Position numbers and translations under genes: made by a program
Source: VRUE01 sp963816785
GTDB taxonomy: Bacteria > Actinomycetota > Thermoleophilia > Solirubrobacterales > 70-9
Assembly (NCBI GenBank): GCA_963816785.1
Contig: CAWFLL010000004.1
Coordinates: forward strand, 1,240,001 to 1,304,000
Length of the DNA stretch: 64,000 nt
Direction: 5' to 3'
Shown: piece by piece, positions 26,832 through 35,390 of the stretch
How positions within the stretch are numbered: position 1 is the stretch's first letter
Layout: every line of letters begins with the position of its first letter
The notes under the pieces: generated by a model
Databases searched by the model: none
What the model was told of the DNA's origin: nothing
Seen by the model: only the letters and a program-made list of their open reading frames with translations

Positions 26832-28310
26832 ATGGCCGATCCCGGTCAGGACTCGACCCCCTACGTCGACGCTCTGCTCGCCTACGCGGAGCGCGACCCG
26901 GGGCGCTTCCAGGTCGCCGGGCCACAAGGGCGGGGCCGGCGCCGACCCGGCCCTGCGCGAGCTGGTCGGCGACACCGGCCTCCGCAACGACGTCCCCTCG
27001 ATCACCGAGGGAGTCGACATCGGGCCCGAACCGACCCCGTTCCAGCAGTCGCAGATCCTCGCCGCCGAGGCCTGGGGCGCGCGGCGGACCTGGTTCCTCG
27101 TCAACGGCGCCTCGCAGGGCAACCACGCCACCTGCCTCGCCCTCGCCCACATCGGCGAGAGGTGGTCGTCCAGCGCAACGTCCACTCCTCGGTGATCGAC
27201 GGGATGGTGATGAGCGGCCTGCGGCCGGCGTTCGTCGCCCCCGAGCTCGATCCCGAGCTGGGGATCGCGCACTGCCTGACCCCGGACGCGCTCGCCGCGG
27301 CGCTCGACGCATCCCCGACGCGGTCGCCGCGATGGTCGTCTCGCCGACCTACTTCGGCGCCTGCGCCGATCTCGCCGGCCTCGCCGCGGTCGCCCACGAG
27401 CGCGACCTGCCGCTGGTCGTCGACGAGGCCTGGGGCGCCCACCTCCACTTCCACCCCGACCTCCCGCCGGACGCCCTCAGCTGCGGCGCCGACCTCGTCA
27501 TCTCCTCGACCCACAAGATCGTCGGCAGCCTGACCCAGGCGGCGATGCTCCACCTCGGCGCAAGGCGACCGCCTCGACGGGGCCGTCGTCGACCGCTGCG
27601 TCAGCCTCGTCGAGTCGACCAGCCCGAGCGCGCTGCTCTCGGGCTCGCTCGACGCGGCCCGCCGCCTCGCCGCGGTCCACGGCGCCGAGCGGCTGGACGA
27701 GGCCCTCGTCGAGATCGCCAGGGCGCAGGGAGGCAATCGCGCGAGATCCCGGGCCTCGCCGTCCTCGGCGAGGAGCTGACCGGGCGCGCCGAGCGTCGCC
27801 GGCTGGGACCCGCTGCGGCTCGCGATCGACGTCCGCGGGACCGGGCGCCAGCGGCTACCGGCTGGCGAAGACCGCATTCGAGAGCGAGGGGATCGACCTC
27901 GAGCTGCACTCCGAGAACGTCGTCGTCGCGATCTTCGGCCTCGCCGAGCCGGCGGCCGCGCGCCAGGGAGCGCCTGGTCGCGGCGATGGCGCGCGGTGGT
28001 CGGGACGACTGGAGACCGAGGGCGGCTCCACGCCAGGAGCCACCTCGCGCCGCCGCCGCCCTGGGGCGAGCTCGAGATGACGCCGCGCGAGGCGTTCCTC
28101 GGGCCCCAGGAGGTGGTCCCCTTCGACGAGGCGGCGGGCCGGATCGCGGCGGAGTCGCTCGCCGCCTACCCGCCGGGCATCCCCAACGTCCTCCCCGGCG
28201 AGCGGCTGACCCGCGAGACGCTCGACTACGTCCGCGAGAGCGTCGCCCACGGCGGCCACGTCCGGGGCAGCAGCGACCGCGAGCTGAGGACGCTTCGGGT
28301 CGCTCGCTAG
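26832..28310 (+). CDS. Orn/Lys/Arg-family PLP-dependent decarboxylase; frame broken
   Basis: The composite runs from MADPGQDSTPYVDALLAYAE through GHKGGAGADPALRELVG, LVNGASQGNHATCLALAH, VVDEAWGAHLHFHPDLP and ISSTHKIVGSLTQAAMLH (Schiff-base lysine in STHK). It ends in a C-terminal domain PPPPWGELEMTPREAF...IPNVLPGERLT, the Orn/Lys/Arg decarboxylase major-plus-C-terminal layout of the short, Gram-positive (SpeA/YaaO) type. It would convert arginine, lysine or ornithine to agmatine, cadaverine or putrescine. Frames change about seven times (near 26930, 27165, 27310, 27560, 27740, 27785, 27850-27960). The position beside an amine oxidase and a polyamine transporter supports a polyamine role. Confidence 0.72.
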
Positions 28311-28320
28311 GCTCCCCGGA

Positions 28321-29386
28321 ATGGTCGACCTTCGACGCGCTCGCCGACCTGCCGCTCGAGGTCGACGGCTACGAGCTCGAGGGCCTCGAATTCAAGGCCG
28401 GCGAGTTCGAACGGCTCTCGACGGTGATCCACCTCCAGGGCGCAGGCGAGGAGGGGCTCGGCGAGGACGTCATCTACGAACCGTTCGAACACATCGCGCT
28501 CCGCGACGCCGGCGCCTATCTCGACCTGACCGGGCACGCGACGCTCGGCGAGTTCTGCGAGTTCATGGCGCGGCGTCGACACCTTCCCGCAGGAGCCCGA
28601 GCGCGAGGTCTCGCGCCTCTACCGCCGCTGGGCGTTCGAGTCGGCGGCGCTCGACCTCGCCCTGCGCCAGGGAAGGATCGGGATCGCCGAGGCGCTCGGC
28701 CGCGAGCCGCGGCCGGTCAACTTCGTCTGCTCGATGCGCCTCTCGCCGGGCGACGGGCAGCCGTCGACGATCGAGACCCTGCGGCGCAAGCTCGATCCCT
28801 ACCCCGACCTGCGCTTCAAGCTCGACCCGACCAACGACTGGGACGACGCAGCTGATCGCCGAGCTGGTCGCGACCGGCGCCGTCGACTCGCTCGACCTCA
28901 AGGGCTTCTACAAAGGGACCCCGGTCGACGTCGAGACCGACCCGGTGCTGTACTCGAAGCTGATCGAGGCCTTCCCCGACGCCTGGCTCGAGGACCCCGA
29001 CGTCAACGACGAGACCCGGTCGATCCTCGAGCCGGTCAGCGACCGGATCACCTGGGACGCGCCGATCCACTCGATCGCCGACATCGAGTCGCGGCCCTGG
29101 AAGCCGCGGATGGTCAACATCAAGCCCTCGCGGGTCGGCGAGCCTGCGCGAACTCTGCGACACCTACGACTACTGCGCCGAGCACGGGATCGGCGCCTAC
29201 GGCGGCGGCCAGTGGGAGCTCGGCGTCGGCCGCGAGCAGATCCAGGTGCTCGCCTCGCTCTTTCACCCCGACACCCCCAACGACACCGCGCCTCGTCCAT
29301 ACAACGAAGCCGAGCCACCGCCCGGCCTGCCGACCAGCCCGCTCGAGCCGAAGCTCTCGCCGACCGGGTTCCGCTGGGACGCCTGA
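28321..29386 (+). CDS. Enolase-superfamily enzyme; frame broken
   Basis: The composite reads STFDALADLPLEVDGYELEG with the N-terminal capping fold. A barrel domain follows with the usual order of acid/base and metal residues: RFKLDPTNDW, SLDLKGFYKG, AWLEDPDVND, VNIKPSR and YGGGQWELGVG. This marks the mandelate racemase/muconate-lactonizing branch, but I do not recognise the exact reaction. Frames change at about 28325, 28568, 28848, 29145 and 29290. It starts 10 bp after the decarboxylase stop, so the two are probably cotranscribed. Confidence 0.68.
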
Positions 29387-29402
29387 AAGGAAGGAACCCG
29401 AA

Positions 29403-29936
29403 TTGCCGAAAAAAAAGAAAGGCTTCGCCGCCGCCCTCAACGAGCAGATCGCGAATGAGCTCGCGGCCTCCCAGCAGTACGTGGGGGCGGCCGTCTACTA
29501 CGACGGCGAGACGCTTCCGCGGCTGGCCAGCTTCTTCTACCGGCAGGCGCTGGAGGAGCGCGAGCACGCGATGATGATGATCCAGTACCTGCTCGACGTC
29601 GACGAGGAGGTGCAGATCCCCGACATCAAGTCGCAGGCGACGAAATACACCGACGGGGTGGCGCCGGTGAAGATGGCGCTCGAGCAGGAGAGACGGGTCG
29701 GCGAGGAGATCTACGCGCTGTTCGAGCTGGCGCGCGAGGTCAAGGACTACCGGGCCGAGCAGTTCATGCAGTGGTTCGTCAAGGAGCAGGTCGAGGAGGT
29801 CGCGCTGATGCAGGACATCCTCAACGTCGTCGAGCGCTCCAAGGACAACCTGCTGCTGGCCGAGGACTACATCGCCCGCGAGGCCCCCGGCGAGGAGGGC
29901 TCGGATCCGACGGCGCCCCCCGCCGCCGGAGGCTAG
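29403..29936 (+). CDS. Ferritin-like iron-storage protein
   Basis: A 177-residue four-helix ferritin: NEQIANELAASQQYVGAAVYYD supplies the first metal Glu and the Tyr, ALEEREHAMMMIQYLLD the EExxH pair, and helix D carries EQVEEVALMQDIL. It oxidises and stores ferrous iron in a 24-mer shell. The TTG at 29403 is used because AAGGAAGG lies upstream and the alternative in-frame extension reads through the previous gene's tail. The C-terminus is a short acidic, Pro/Ala-rich tail. Coding frame is intact. Confidence 0.85.
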   Translation: MPKKKKGFAAALNEQIANELAASQQYVGAAVYYDGETLPRLASFFYRQALEEREHAMMMIQYLLDVDEEVQIPDIKSQATKYTDGVAPVKMALEQERRVGEEIYALFELAREVKDYRAEQFMQWFVKEQVEEVALMQDILNVVERSKDNLLLAEDYIAREAPGEEGSDPTAPPAAGG

Positions 29937-29949
29937 GTGCCGTAGCGCC

Positions 29950-30526
29950 TCAGCGTTTGCCGCCGGCGGCGTGCCAGACGCCGACGTCCCGGATTCCCTC
30001 TCCGGATGCGTCGCCGGGCCTGGTGTCCCCCGTGAACCTGTAGAGCGGCAGGCCGCGATAGGTGACCTGGGTCCTGCCGTCGGGCCGCAGTGATCGTCCC
30101 GAGGTGGACGGGCCCGATCGGCTTCGTGCCGGCGGGCACGGTCAGCGGCTTCCAGATCGAGAGACAGGCGGCGTCGGTGCAGATGAAGGTGCCGTTCTTC
30201 TCGGCGCTGAGGCTGTAGAGGGTGCGGCCGCGGAGATTGGTCAGGACCTTGTGGCCGACCGTCCCGTTCTGCGCGACCTTGACGACCCGCTTGCTGGCGC
30301 CGCCCGTCGCCGGTGCGGGCGGGGTCGGCGTCGGCTCGGCGGCGTCGGATAGGGGTCGGCGTCGGCGAGGTCGGGGGCGTCGGCGTCGGTTCCGGATAGG
30401 GGTACGGGTATTCGACCGCCTGGCCGGCGGGCGCCCGGAGCGAGCGCCAGAAGGCTCAGCGCCGCGACGGCGGCGAGGGTCAGAAGGATCAGACGTGCGG
30501 GGCCGGTGGATCGGGTGCGGAAGCAT
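29950..30526 (-). CDS. COG4315-type exported protein with repeated Y-x-x-S/T motifs; frame broken
   Basis: Composite reading shows a hydrophobic export segment (ARLILLTLAAVAALSLLALAP) and a Pro/Thr-rich linker. Two secreted-repeat units follow: GRTLYSLSAEKNGTFICTDAACLSIWKPL and, after a frame change, TYRGLPLYRFTGDTRPGD ending GVWHAAGGK. These match the predicted lipoprotein family with a Yx(FWY)xxD signature. Frames change near 30500, 30430, 30350 and 30090. The ATG at 30526 has GAGGGG just upstream; an in-frame ATG at 30579 also exists. Function unknown. The gene converges on ferritin. Confidence 0.6.
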
Positions 30527-30681
30527 GCCCCTCCTCGGGTAGAAGTTGGCTCTTCCCTGTCTACGGACACGGTGCCCACCGGGTTCGGTCCGAACCTAAC
30601 CGAGCCAGCCCGCTCCCTGCTGGATCCGCTTCACGCGGCGGAACTCGGCGATGTCCTCGCGCAGCGCCGCCGGCGCCGGGG

Positions 30682-31107
30682 TCAGAAGACCTGCTGCTCG
30701 AGGAATCCGGCGACCAATACGAGCCAGCCGCCGATCTCGCCGATCATCAGCGCGATCATGAAGGAACGGATCTCGCCGCCGGGATCGCGGAGTTGGTTGT
30801 CGGTGTCACGCCTCCAGCCATGGACGTTGTAGCCGGCGACCGCCGCGAAGAAGAACAGGGCCATCGCACCCGCGGCGAGCAGGTTGACGAGGGCGCTCCA
30901 GCCGCTGAGCTCGACGAAGGTCGCCACCAGCAGCAGGGCGAAGCTGTAGAGCAGCGCCGCCCGGTGGGCGATGTCGGTGTAGGGGTGCGCGTGGGCCTCA
31001 TCCGAGGCGAGGATCTGGCGGTACTTCATCACCCCGAGCAGCAGCGCCCAGAGGAACATCGCCGCGGCGGCGAGGAGGACCGCCTTGGTGTCGCCGCCGA
31101 GCTCCAC
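30682..31107 (-). CDS. Four-helix integral membrane protein, unknown
   Basis: About 141 residues starting VELGGDTKAVLLAAAAMFLW at a GTG (31107). It has four hydrophobic segments (about 8-26, 54-73, 80-100 and 120-138) and short charged loops, for example YRQILASDEAHAHPY. No recognised domain. An upstream in-frame extension to 31146 is rejected because it would overlap the divergent VOC promoter and looks non-coding. Directly after its stop, another frame encodes a plausible C-terminal tail (see findings), so the true C-terminus may be longer. Confidence 0.65.
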   Translation of the reverse strand: MELGGDTKAVLLAAAAMFLWALLLGVMKYRQILASDEAHAHPYTDIAHRAALLYSFALLLVATFVELSGWSALVNLLAAGAMALFFFAAVAGYNVHGWRRDTDNQLRDPGGEIRSFMIALMIGEIGGWLVLVAGFLEQQVF

Positions 31108-31130
31108 TGGGGCGATGCTACATTCGCGCC

Positions 31131-31538
31131 ATGACCACGACCACACCGCTTGTCACCGGTGTCGACTTCGTCTCGCTACCGACCGAGGACATCGCCACCG
31201 CGATGGATTTCTACGGCGAGGTCCTCGGCCTCGAGCGCTCGAGCCTCTGGCAGAAAGACGGGGGGGACCCGCTCGGCGCCGAGTTCGAGACCGGCACCGT
31301 CACGATCAGCATCATCGCCGGCGAGCAGATCGGGATCCCCTTCCAGGCGAACAGGGTGCCGATCGCCCTCCACGTCGAGGACGTCGAAGCCGCCCGCGCC
31401 GAGCTCGAATCGCGCGGGGTCGCGTTCCGCGGGGAGACGATCGACAGCGGCGTCTGCCACATGGCCAACTTCCAGGACCCCGACGGCAACGCGCTGATGT
31501 TCCACCACCGCTACGCCCCGCTCCCGGACCGGGACTGA
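31131..31538 (+). CDS. VOC-family (glyoxalase/dioxygenase-fold) protein
   Basis: A 135-residue vicinal-oxygen-chelate protein made of two beta-alpha-beta3 modules: VDFVSLPTEDIATAMDFYGEVLGL at the N-terminus, and VEDVEAARAELESRGVAFRGET with the closing NFQDPDGNALMFHHRY. Such proteins bind a metal and act on lactoylglutathione, catechols, fosfomycin or bleomycin-like drugs. Substrate cannot be inferred from sequence. It is transcribed divergently from the membrane protein and ends 54 bp before the convergent PH-like gene. Confidence 0.85.
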   Translation: MTTTTPLVTGVDFVSLPTEDIATAMDFYGEVLGLERSSLWQKDGGDPLGAEFETGTVTISIIAGEQIGIPFQANRVPIALHVEDVEAARAELESRGVAFRGETIDSGVCHMANFQDPDGNALMFHHRYAPLPDRD

Positions 31539-31592
31539 CGGCAGGACGGGACGCAGAGTCGTGCTCAGGCCATCCGGCCCGAGGAAAGCCGC

Positions 31593-32027
31593 CTACTTGG
31601 CGGCCTCTCCGATCCAGGCCGCAAGCGCTTCGAGCCCCTGCCGCTGATCCTCGCCGCCGCCGAGGCCGCCGAGCGGCCCGGTCCCGCGCATCATGTTCAG
31701 CTTCATCTTCTGCCCGTCGACGGTGCGGAGCTTGAGGGTGACGGCGGCCGCGTCCATGATCGCCGCCTCGACGTCGAACCAACCCCCGCCGGCGCCGCCG
31801 GCAGAGGCATTGGCGATCCGGTCCGGGGTCAGCAGGGCAGGCTCGCCGGCAGCCTCGAACTTGCGGTTCATCCCCTGCACGATCAGGCGCCGGTCGGTCA
31901 CTCCGATCACCACCTGGCGGCCCCTGACGAGCCCGCTTTCGGCTGCGATGCAGACGCCGCGAAGCTCCTCCCCCGGCTCGAGCAGCGCTTCGACCACCGG
32001 GTTCAGCTTCGCGCCGAGGTCCGCCAT
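31593..32027 (-). CDS. Small PH-fold-like protein, unknown
   Basis: A 144-residue soluble protein: a short N-terminal helix, then beta-rich GVCIAAESGLVRGRQVVIGVTDRRLIVQGM, typical of bacterial PH/GRAM-like domains of the kind VTDRRLIV. It ends in a Gly-rich loop and a C-terminal helix. It lies 39 bp downstream of the ZIP transporter on the same strand, so it may be cotranscribed. Role unknown. Confidence 0.65.
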   Translation of the reverse strand: MADLGAKLNPVVEALLEPGEELRGVCIAAESGLVRGRQVVIGVTDRRLIVQGMNRKFEAAGEPALLTPDRIANASAGGAGGGWFDVEAAIMDAAAVTLKLRTVDGQKMKLNMMRGTGPLGGLGGGEDQRQGLEALAAWIGEAAK

Positions 32028-32045
32028 CGGTCGAAATCTATCCCC

Positions 32046-32064
32046 GCCGGCCGCCCCGGCCGGC
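32046..32064 (-). terminator. GC-rich hairpin between the ZIP and PH-like genes
   Basis: GCCGGCC-GCCCC-GGCCGGC forms a perfect 7-bp stem with a 5-base loop in the 39-bp gap. There is no T-run, so it may be an intercistronic processing or attenuation hairpin rather than a classical terminator. Confidence 0.35.
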
Positions 32065-32066
32065 TC

Positions 32067-32915
32067 TCAGCCGCCGCCGTAGGCGACGACGAGGTCGGTC
32101 GCGATGCCGACGAAGAAGCCGGCGGAGAGCAGCCAGAGGCCGAGCTCCCGGTGACCGTAGCGGCGCATGCCGGTCCAGATCTCACCGACCACATAGAGGA
32201 TCGCGCCGCCGGCGACGGCGTAGAAGGCGAGCTCCAGCGGCTCGGAGGTGACGCTGTAGCCGAGCATCGCGCCGAGGAATGTGGGGGCTCCTCCGATCAG
32301 GCCGACCAACCCGAGCCAGGGCCAGCTGGGACGCACGTCCCCGAGCGGCCCAACGATGCCGAAACCCTCGGTGGCGTTGTGGAGGGCGAAGCCGATGATC
32401 AGGACCGTCGCCAGGCTGATCGCCCCGGTGCTGGCGGAGACCCCGATCGCGAGTCCCTCGGCGAAGTTGTGGAGGCCGACCGCCGCCGCGATGGTGAGGC
32501 CGGTGCGCAGTGCGTTGGCCCTGATCACGGCTTCCGCGCCCGCCGCCTCATCGGCCGTGAGCGCATCGACGGCCCCTCCCATGATCGGAGGCAGGGTGCG
32601 AGTCCGTCGCATGCGCCTCTCGACGGTGGCCAGGCCGGCCGAGCCGATCGCGAAGCCGAGTCCGAGGACCCCGGTCAGAACGAGCGCGCGACCGAGGCCT
32701 TCGTCTCCATCCTTGTAGCCCTCGACCGCCCCCTCGGCGATCGCGAAAGCGTGCTCCATCACGTCGACGAAGATGAAGGCAAGGACGCCGACGGAGAACA
32801 TCGCAAGCGCCACCCGGGTCGCTCCGCCCAGCAGGCGTAGCCGCCCGATCGGAAGGCCGAGATAGATGGTGAAGCCCGCGAGAGCTCCGAGCGCTGCCGT
32901 TTCCGCAAAGGACAA
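32067..32915 (-). CDS. ZIP-family divalent metal transporter
   Basis: A 282-residue membrane protein with about eight spans. The fourth and fifth helices carry the metal-site motifs HNFAEGLAIG and HNATEGFGI. A short cytoplasmic loop follows helix 3 (VERRMRRTRTLPP). ZIP carriers bring zinc, iron or manganese into the cytoplasm. A strong match to the actinobacterial iron box at 32942-32960 lies 27 bp upstream of the ATG, so iron (or manganese) with DtxR/IdeR control is more likely than zinc. It stands near COG4280 and ferritin genes. Confidence 0.85.
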   Translation of the reverse strand: MSFAETAALGALAGFTIYLGLPIGRLRLLGGATRVALAMFSVGVLAFIFVDVMEHAFAIAEGAVEGYKDGDEGLGRALVLTGVLGLGFAIGSAGLATVERRMRRTRTLPPIMGGAVDALTADEAAGAEAVIRANALRTGLTIAAAVGLHNFAEGLAIGVSASTGAISLATVLIIGFALHNATEGFGIVGPLGDVRPSWPWLGLVGLIGGAPTFLGAMLGYSVTSEPLELAFYAVAGGAILYVVGEIWTGMRRYGHRELGLWLLSAGFFVGIATDLVVAYGGG

Positions 32916-32941
32916 GCCTCTGCTCCTGACGTTAGGAAGCC

Positions 32942-32960
32942 CTAAGTTAGGCTCACCTTA
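32942..32960 (-). promoter_or_regulatory. DtxR/IdeR-like iron box upstream of the ZIP gene
   Basis: CTAAGTTAGGCTCACCTTA agrees at 15 of 19 positions with the DtxR/IdeR consensus TTAGGTTAGGCTAACCTAA, including the uninterrupted core GTTAGGCT and ACCT. It sits 27-45 bp upstream of the transporter start, the expected position for iron-dependent repression. A second TTAGG lies nearby at 32932-32936. Confidence 0.65.
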
Positions 32961-32965
32961 CACCC

Positions 32966-33163
32966 TTATCGGTGGTCTCGTGATCCCCGCCTCACTGACC
33001 GAGCCAGGATCCAGACCGTCGCCCCCGGTCCGAGCCACCAGGCGGGCAGGCCAAGGGCCGCGACCGCGGCTGTCAGCCCCAGCATCAGGGCGACGCCAAG
33101 CGCCACCCGCCAGTCTTCTCCCACCACGAACTCCCAGACTCCGAGCGCGGCTCGCTCGATCAC
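32966..33163 (-). CDS. Small membrane protein coupled to the COG4280 gene
   Basis: A 65-residue protein beginning at a GTG (33163) that overlaps the stop of the upstream membrane protein as GTGA. It reads VIERAALGVWEFVVGEDWRV, then a hydrophobic segment VALMLGLTAAVAALGLP and a second short one (WWLGPGATVWILA) before a basic tail. Overlap, orientation and coding character support a real gene that longer-ORF criteria miss. It may be a subunit or assembly factor of the upstream membrane protein. Function unknown. Confidence 0.65.
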   Translation of the reverse strand: MIERAALGVWEFVVGEDWRVALGVALMLGLTAAVAALGLPAWWLGPGATVWILARSVRRGSRDHR

Positions 33164-33909
33164 CGAGCCTCCCCGATCGCCAAGCGTCGTTGCCCGTCTC
33201 GAACCTGGAGAACCATCGCCCAGGAGGCGGCGAGAATCAGCGCAACCAGGACAGGAATTGCCGCATCCCCACCCGGCCAGTGCGCCCCGGCGCCCTCGAC
33301 TCCCCAGAAGACGCCGAAGGCGCTCAGCAGCACGCCGACGCAGAATTTCATCGCGTTCTCGGGCACCCGTGCCAGCGGAGCGCGGATCGCAAACCCGATG
33401 GCGGTGACCACGATCACCGCACAGGCCGCCGCGGCCGCAGCCAGCGGGACGTTGTCCTGGTTTGCGCCGAAGGTGAGGGCGATGAACGCAACCTCGAGAC
33501 CCTCGAGGAGGACCGTTTTGAAGGAGATCGCGAACGCGTAGGAATCGATCCCCTCGCTCCGCGCCGATGCCGCAGCGGAGGCGACTTCTCGCCGAAAGAT
33601 CTCCTCCTCGTCGTGAAGGGCCTTGGCGCCACCGGCGCGCAGGATCGCCTTGCGGAGCCATTGCAACCCGAAGATCAGGAGCAGGCCGCCGACGACGAGG
33701 CGCAGAACGCCGATCGGCAGCACGGTCAGGGCCGGGCCGAGCGCCGCGATCACGATCGCCAGGACGAGGAGGGCCGCCGCGGTGCCCGAGAGCGCCGACG
33801 ACCAGCTCCGTGCGCTGCCGAGGGCGAGCACGACCGTGAAGGCCTCGACCGCCTCGACACCAGAGGCGAGGAACACGGAGACCGCAAGGCTTGCCTCAAC
33901 GCCGCTCAT
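33160..33909 (-). CDS. COG4280-type integral membrane protein (FTR1-like arrangement)
   Basis: A 249-residue protein with about seven hydrophobic segments. Two acidic motifs, ASGVEAVEAFTVVLALG in helix 1 and KTVLLEGLEVAFIALTFG in the middle, resemble the REGLEA signatures of iron permeases. Family annotation is 'predicted membrane protein'; iron transport is inference, helped by the adjacent iron-box-controlled ZIP gene and nearby ferritin. It is coupled by GTGA to the 65-residue protein. Confidence 0.65.
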   Translation of the reverse strand: MSGVEASLAVSVFLASGVEAVEAFTVVLALGSARSWSSALSGTAAALLVLAIVIAALGPALTVLPIGVLRLVVGGLLLIFGLQWLRKAILRAGGAKALHDEEEIFRREVASAAASARSEGIDSYAFAISFKTVLLEGLEVAFIALTFGANQDNVPLAAAAAACAVIVVTAIGFAIRAPLARVPENAMKFCVGVLLSAFGVFWGVEGAGAHWPGGDAAIPVLVALILAASWAMVLQVRDGQRRLAIGEAR

Positions 33910-33979
33910 CGGGTTTCAACCTAGCCGCGCAACGAGGCAGCCGGCGGGATCCTGCATAAAGAGCGCGAATGCGCTGAGA

Positions 33980-34053
<74 letters not shown>

Positions 34054-34099
34054 GAGGGATGGGCGGCAGGCGCCCGGCCGGGGATTATCTCAGGCCCGC

Positions 34100-35336
34100 T
34101 CAGGGAGCGGAGCCCGGATCGATCTCGTAGGCCTTCGCCGGCAGCGAGGCCGAGAGCGGGCGGTGCGGCGCCACTGCGCTGCTGGCCGCCGCGCCGCGCC
34201 CTCGCTTCGCCTGGCGCCCCGCCCAGAGCGGCCGGACCGGTTCGATCGCGAGGAGTTCGTGCCAGGTCGTCTGGCCGATCACGCCGTTGGCGGGCAGGGC
34301 CTTTTCGGCCTGGAAGGTGCGGACGGCGCCGATGTCGTCAGCTTCCCGTAGACGCCGGTGATCGGGAGGTCGAGGCGGCCGGCGGCGCGCAGGTGCATCT
34401 GTGCCCAGACGACGAGGTCGCCGCTGCTGCCGCGCTTGAGGACCGGGTTGGTGGCGATCGGCTGGTAGCCGAGGACGGGGCCGACGAGTTCGGCGGCGAG
34501 CGCGCCCCAGGCCCGGGAGTTGGTTTCGTGCCAGGCCCACCAGCTCACCTCCTGCGCCGCCGTAGTTCTCGGCGAAGCGGCGGAAGCGGACGATTTCGCT
34601 GCGGGCCGGCGCCATGTAGGTCTGGCCGAGCGGGTAGAGCGGCTTGCCCCAGACCCGGTTGTAGAGGTAGGTGTGCTCGTAGATGCCGCGGACCGAGGTC
34701 CCGATCGCCTTCCAGTACATCTGCGGCTGGTTGTACTGGGCGCCTTCGGGGGCGAAGAAGACCGAGTAGGGGAAGGCCGGGTGGTAGTCGACGTAGGGGA
34801 AGGCCGCCAGCGCGACCGGGTATTCGGCGCCGATCCGGGCCCGCAGCGCGCGCATGTAGCGTTCCGCCGCCGCGTACTTGCCTTCGTACTGGCCCTCGGC
34901 GTCGATCACGAAGCAGTCGGCGCCGCGCTTGACCGCGGTGGCGGCGACCCTGGCCTCGGCGACCGGCGAGTCGCCGTAGACGAACGCCCAGGCGCAGACG
35001 CTGAGCCCGGCGGCGTGCAGGCTTTCGACGAGCGGTTTGTTGAACTGGCTCCAGTAGTCGCCGCCGTCGCCGGACTTGATGTAGAGGGTGCCGATCCCGG
35101 CGCGTTTGGCCCGGGCGGCGATCCGGCCAGGGTCCCCGCCTTCGGTCCGGTCGACGTACCAGATCCACATCCCCTGGCGGTCGAACGCGGTGACGGGCGC
35201 CGGCGGCGGGCGCGGGCGATTCGATCGCGGACGTGCGGGTGCCGGCGCCGCCGGATGAAGCCGCGGCGGGCGCGGAGGCGATCAGAGCCATAGAGAGGAC
35301 GATCGCCAGGAGCAGCTTGATGCTGCAGACCCTCAC
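34100..35336 (-). CDS. Exported GH-like (TIM-barrel) protein with peptidoglycan-binding domain; frame broken
   Basis: From a GTG at 35336 the composite has a Sec signal (VCSIKLLLAIVLSMALIASAPAAA). A barrel-like catalytic region follows: MWIWYVDRTEGGDPGRIA, LYIKSGDGGDYWSQF, CAWAFVYGDSPVAEA, DCFVIDAEGQYEGKY and NQPQMYWKAIG. It ends in a PG_binding_1-type repeat (LKRGSSGDLVVWAQMHL...VRTFQAEKALPANGVIGQTTW). The layout suggests a cell-wall-directed glycosidase or a wall-bound sensor. Frames change near 35215, 34550 and 34335. It lies 46 bp from tRNA-Asp. Confidence 0.68.
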
Positions 35337-35390
35337 ATCGGCTGTAAACACGGGCGCGGCCATTGGGTGCGGTCGAGCCGGGCCTAGTAT

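Noticed and set aside
26678..28855. 725-residue plus-strand frame over the decarboxylase
   Set aside because: It joins pieces of several frames of the broken decarboxylase and enolase-like genes; only short parts match the families.
33910..33979. Second iron box upstream of COG4280
   Set aside because: Only a TAGGTT half-site is present; the match to the DtxR consensus is weak.
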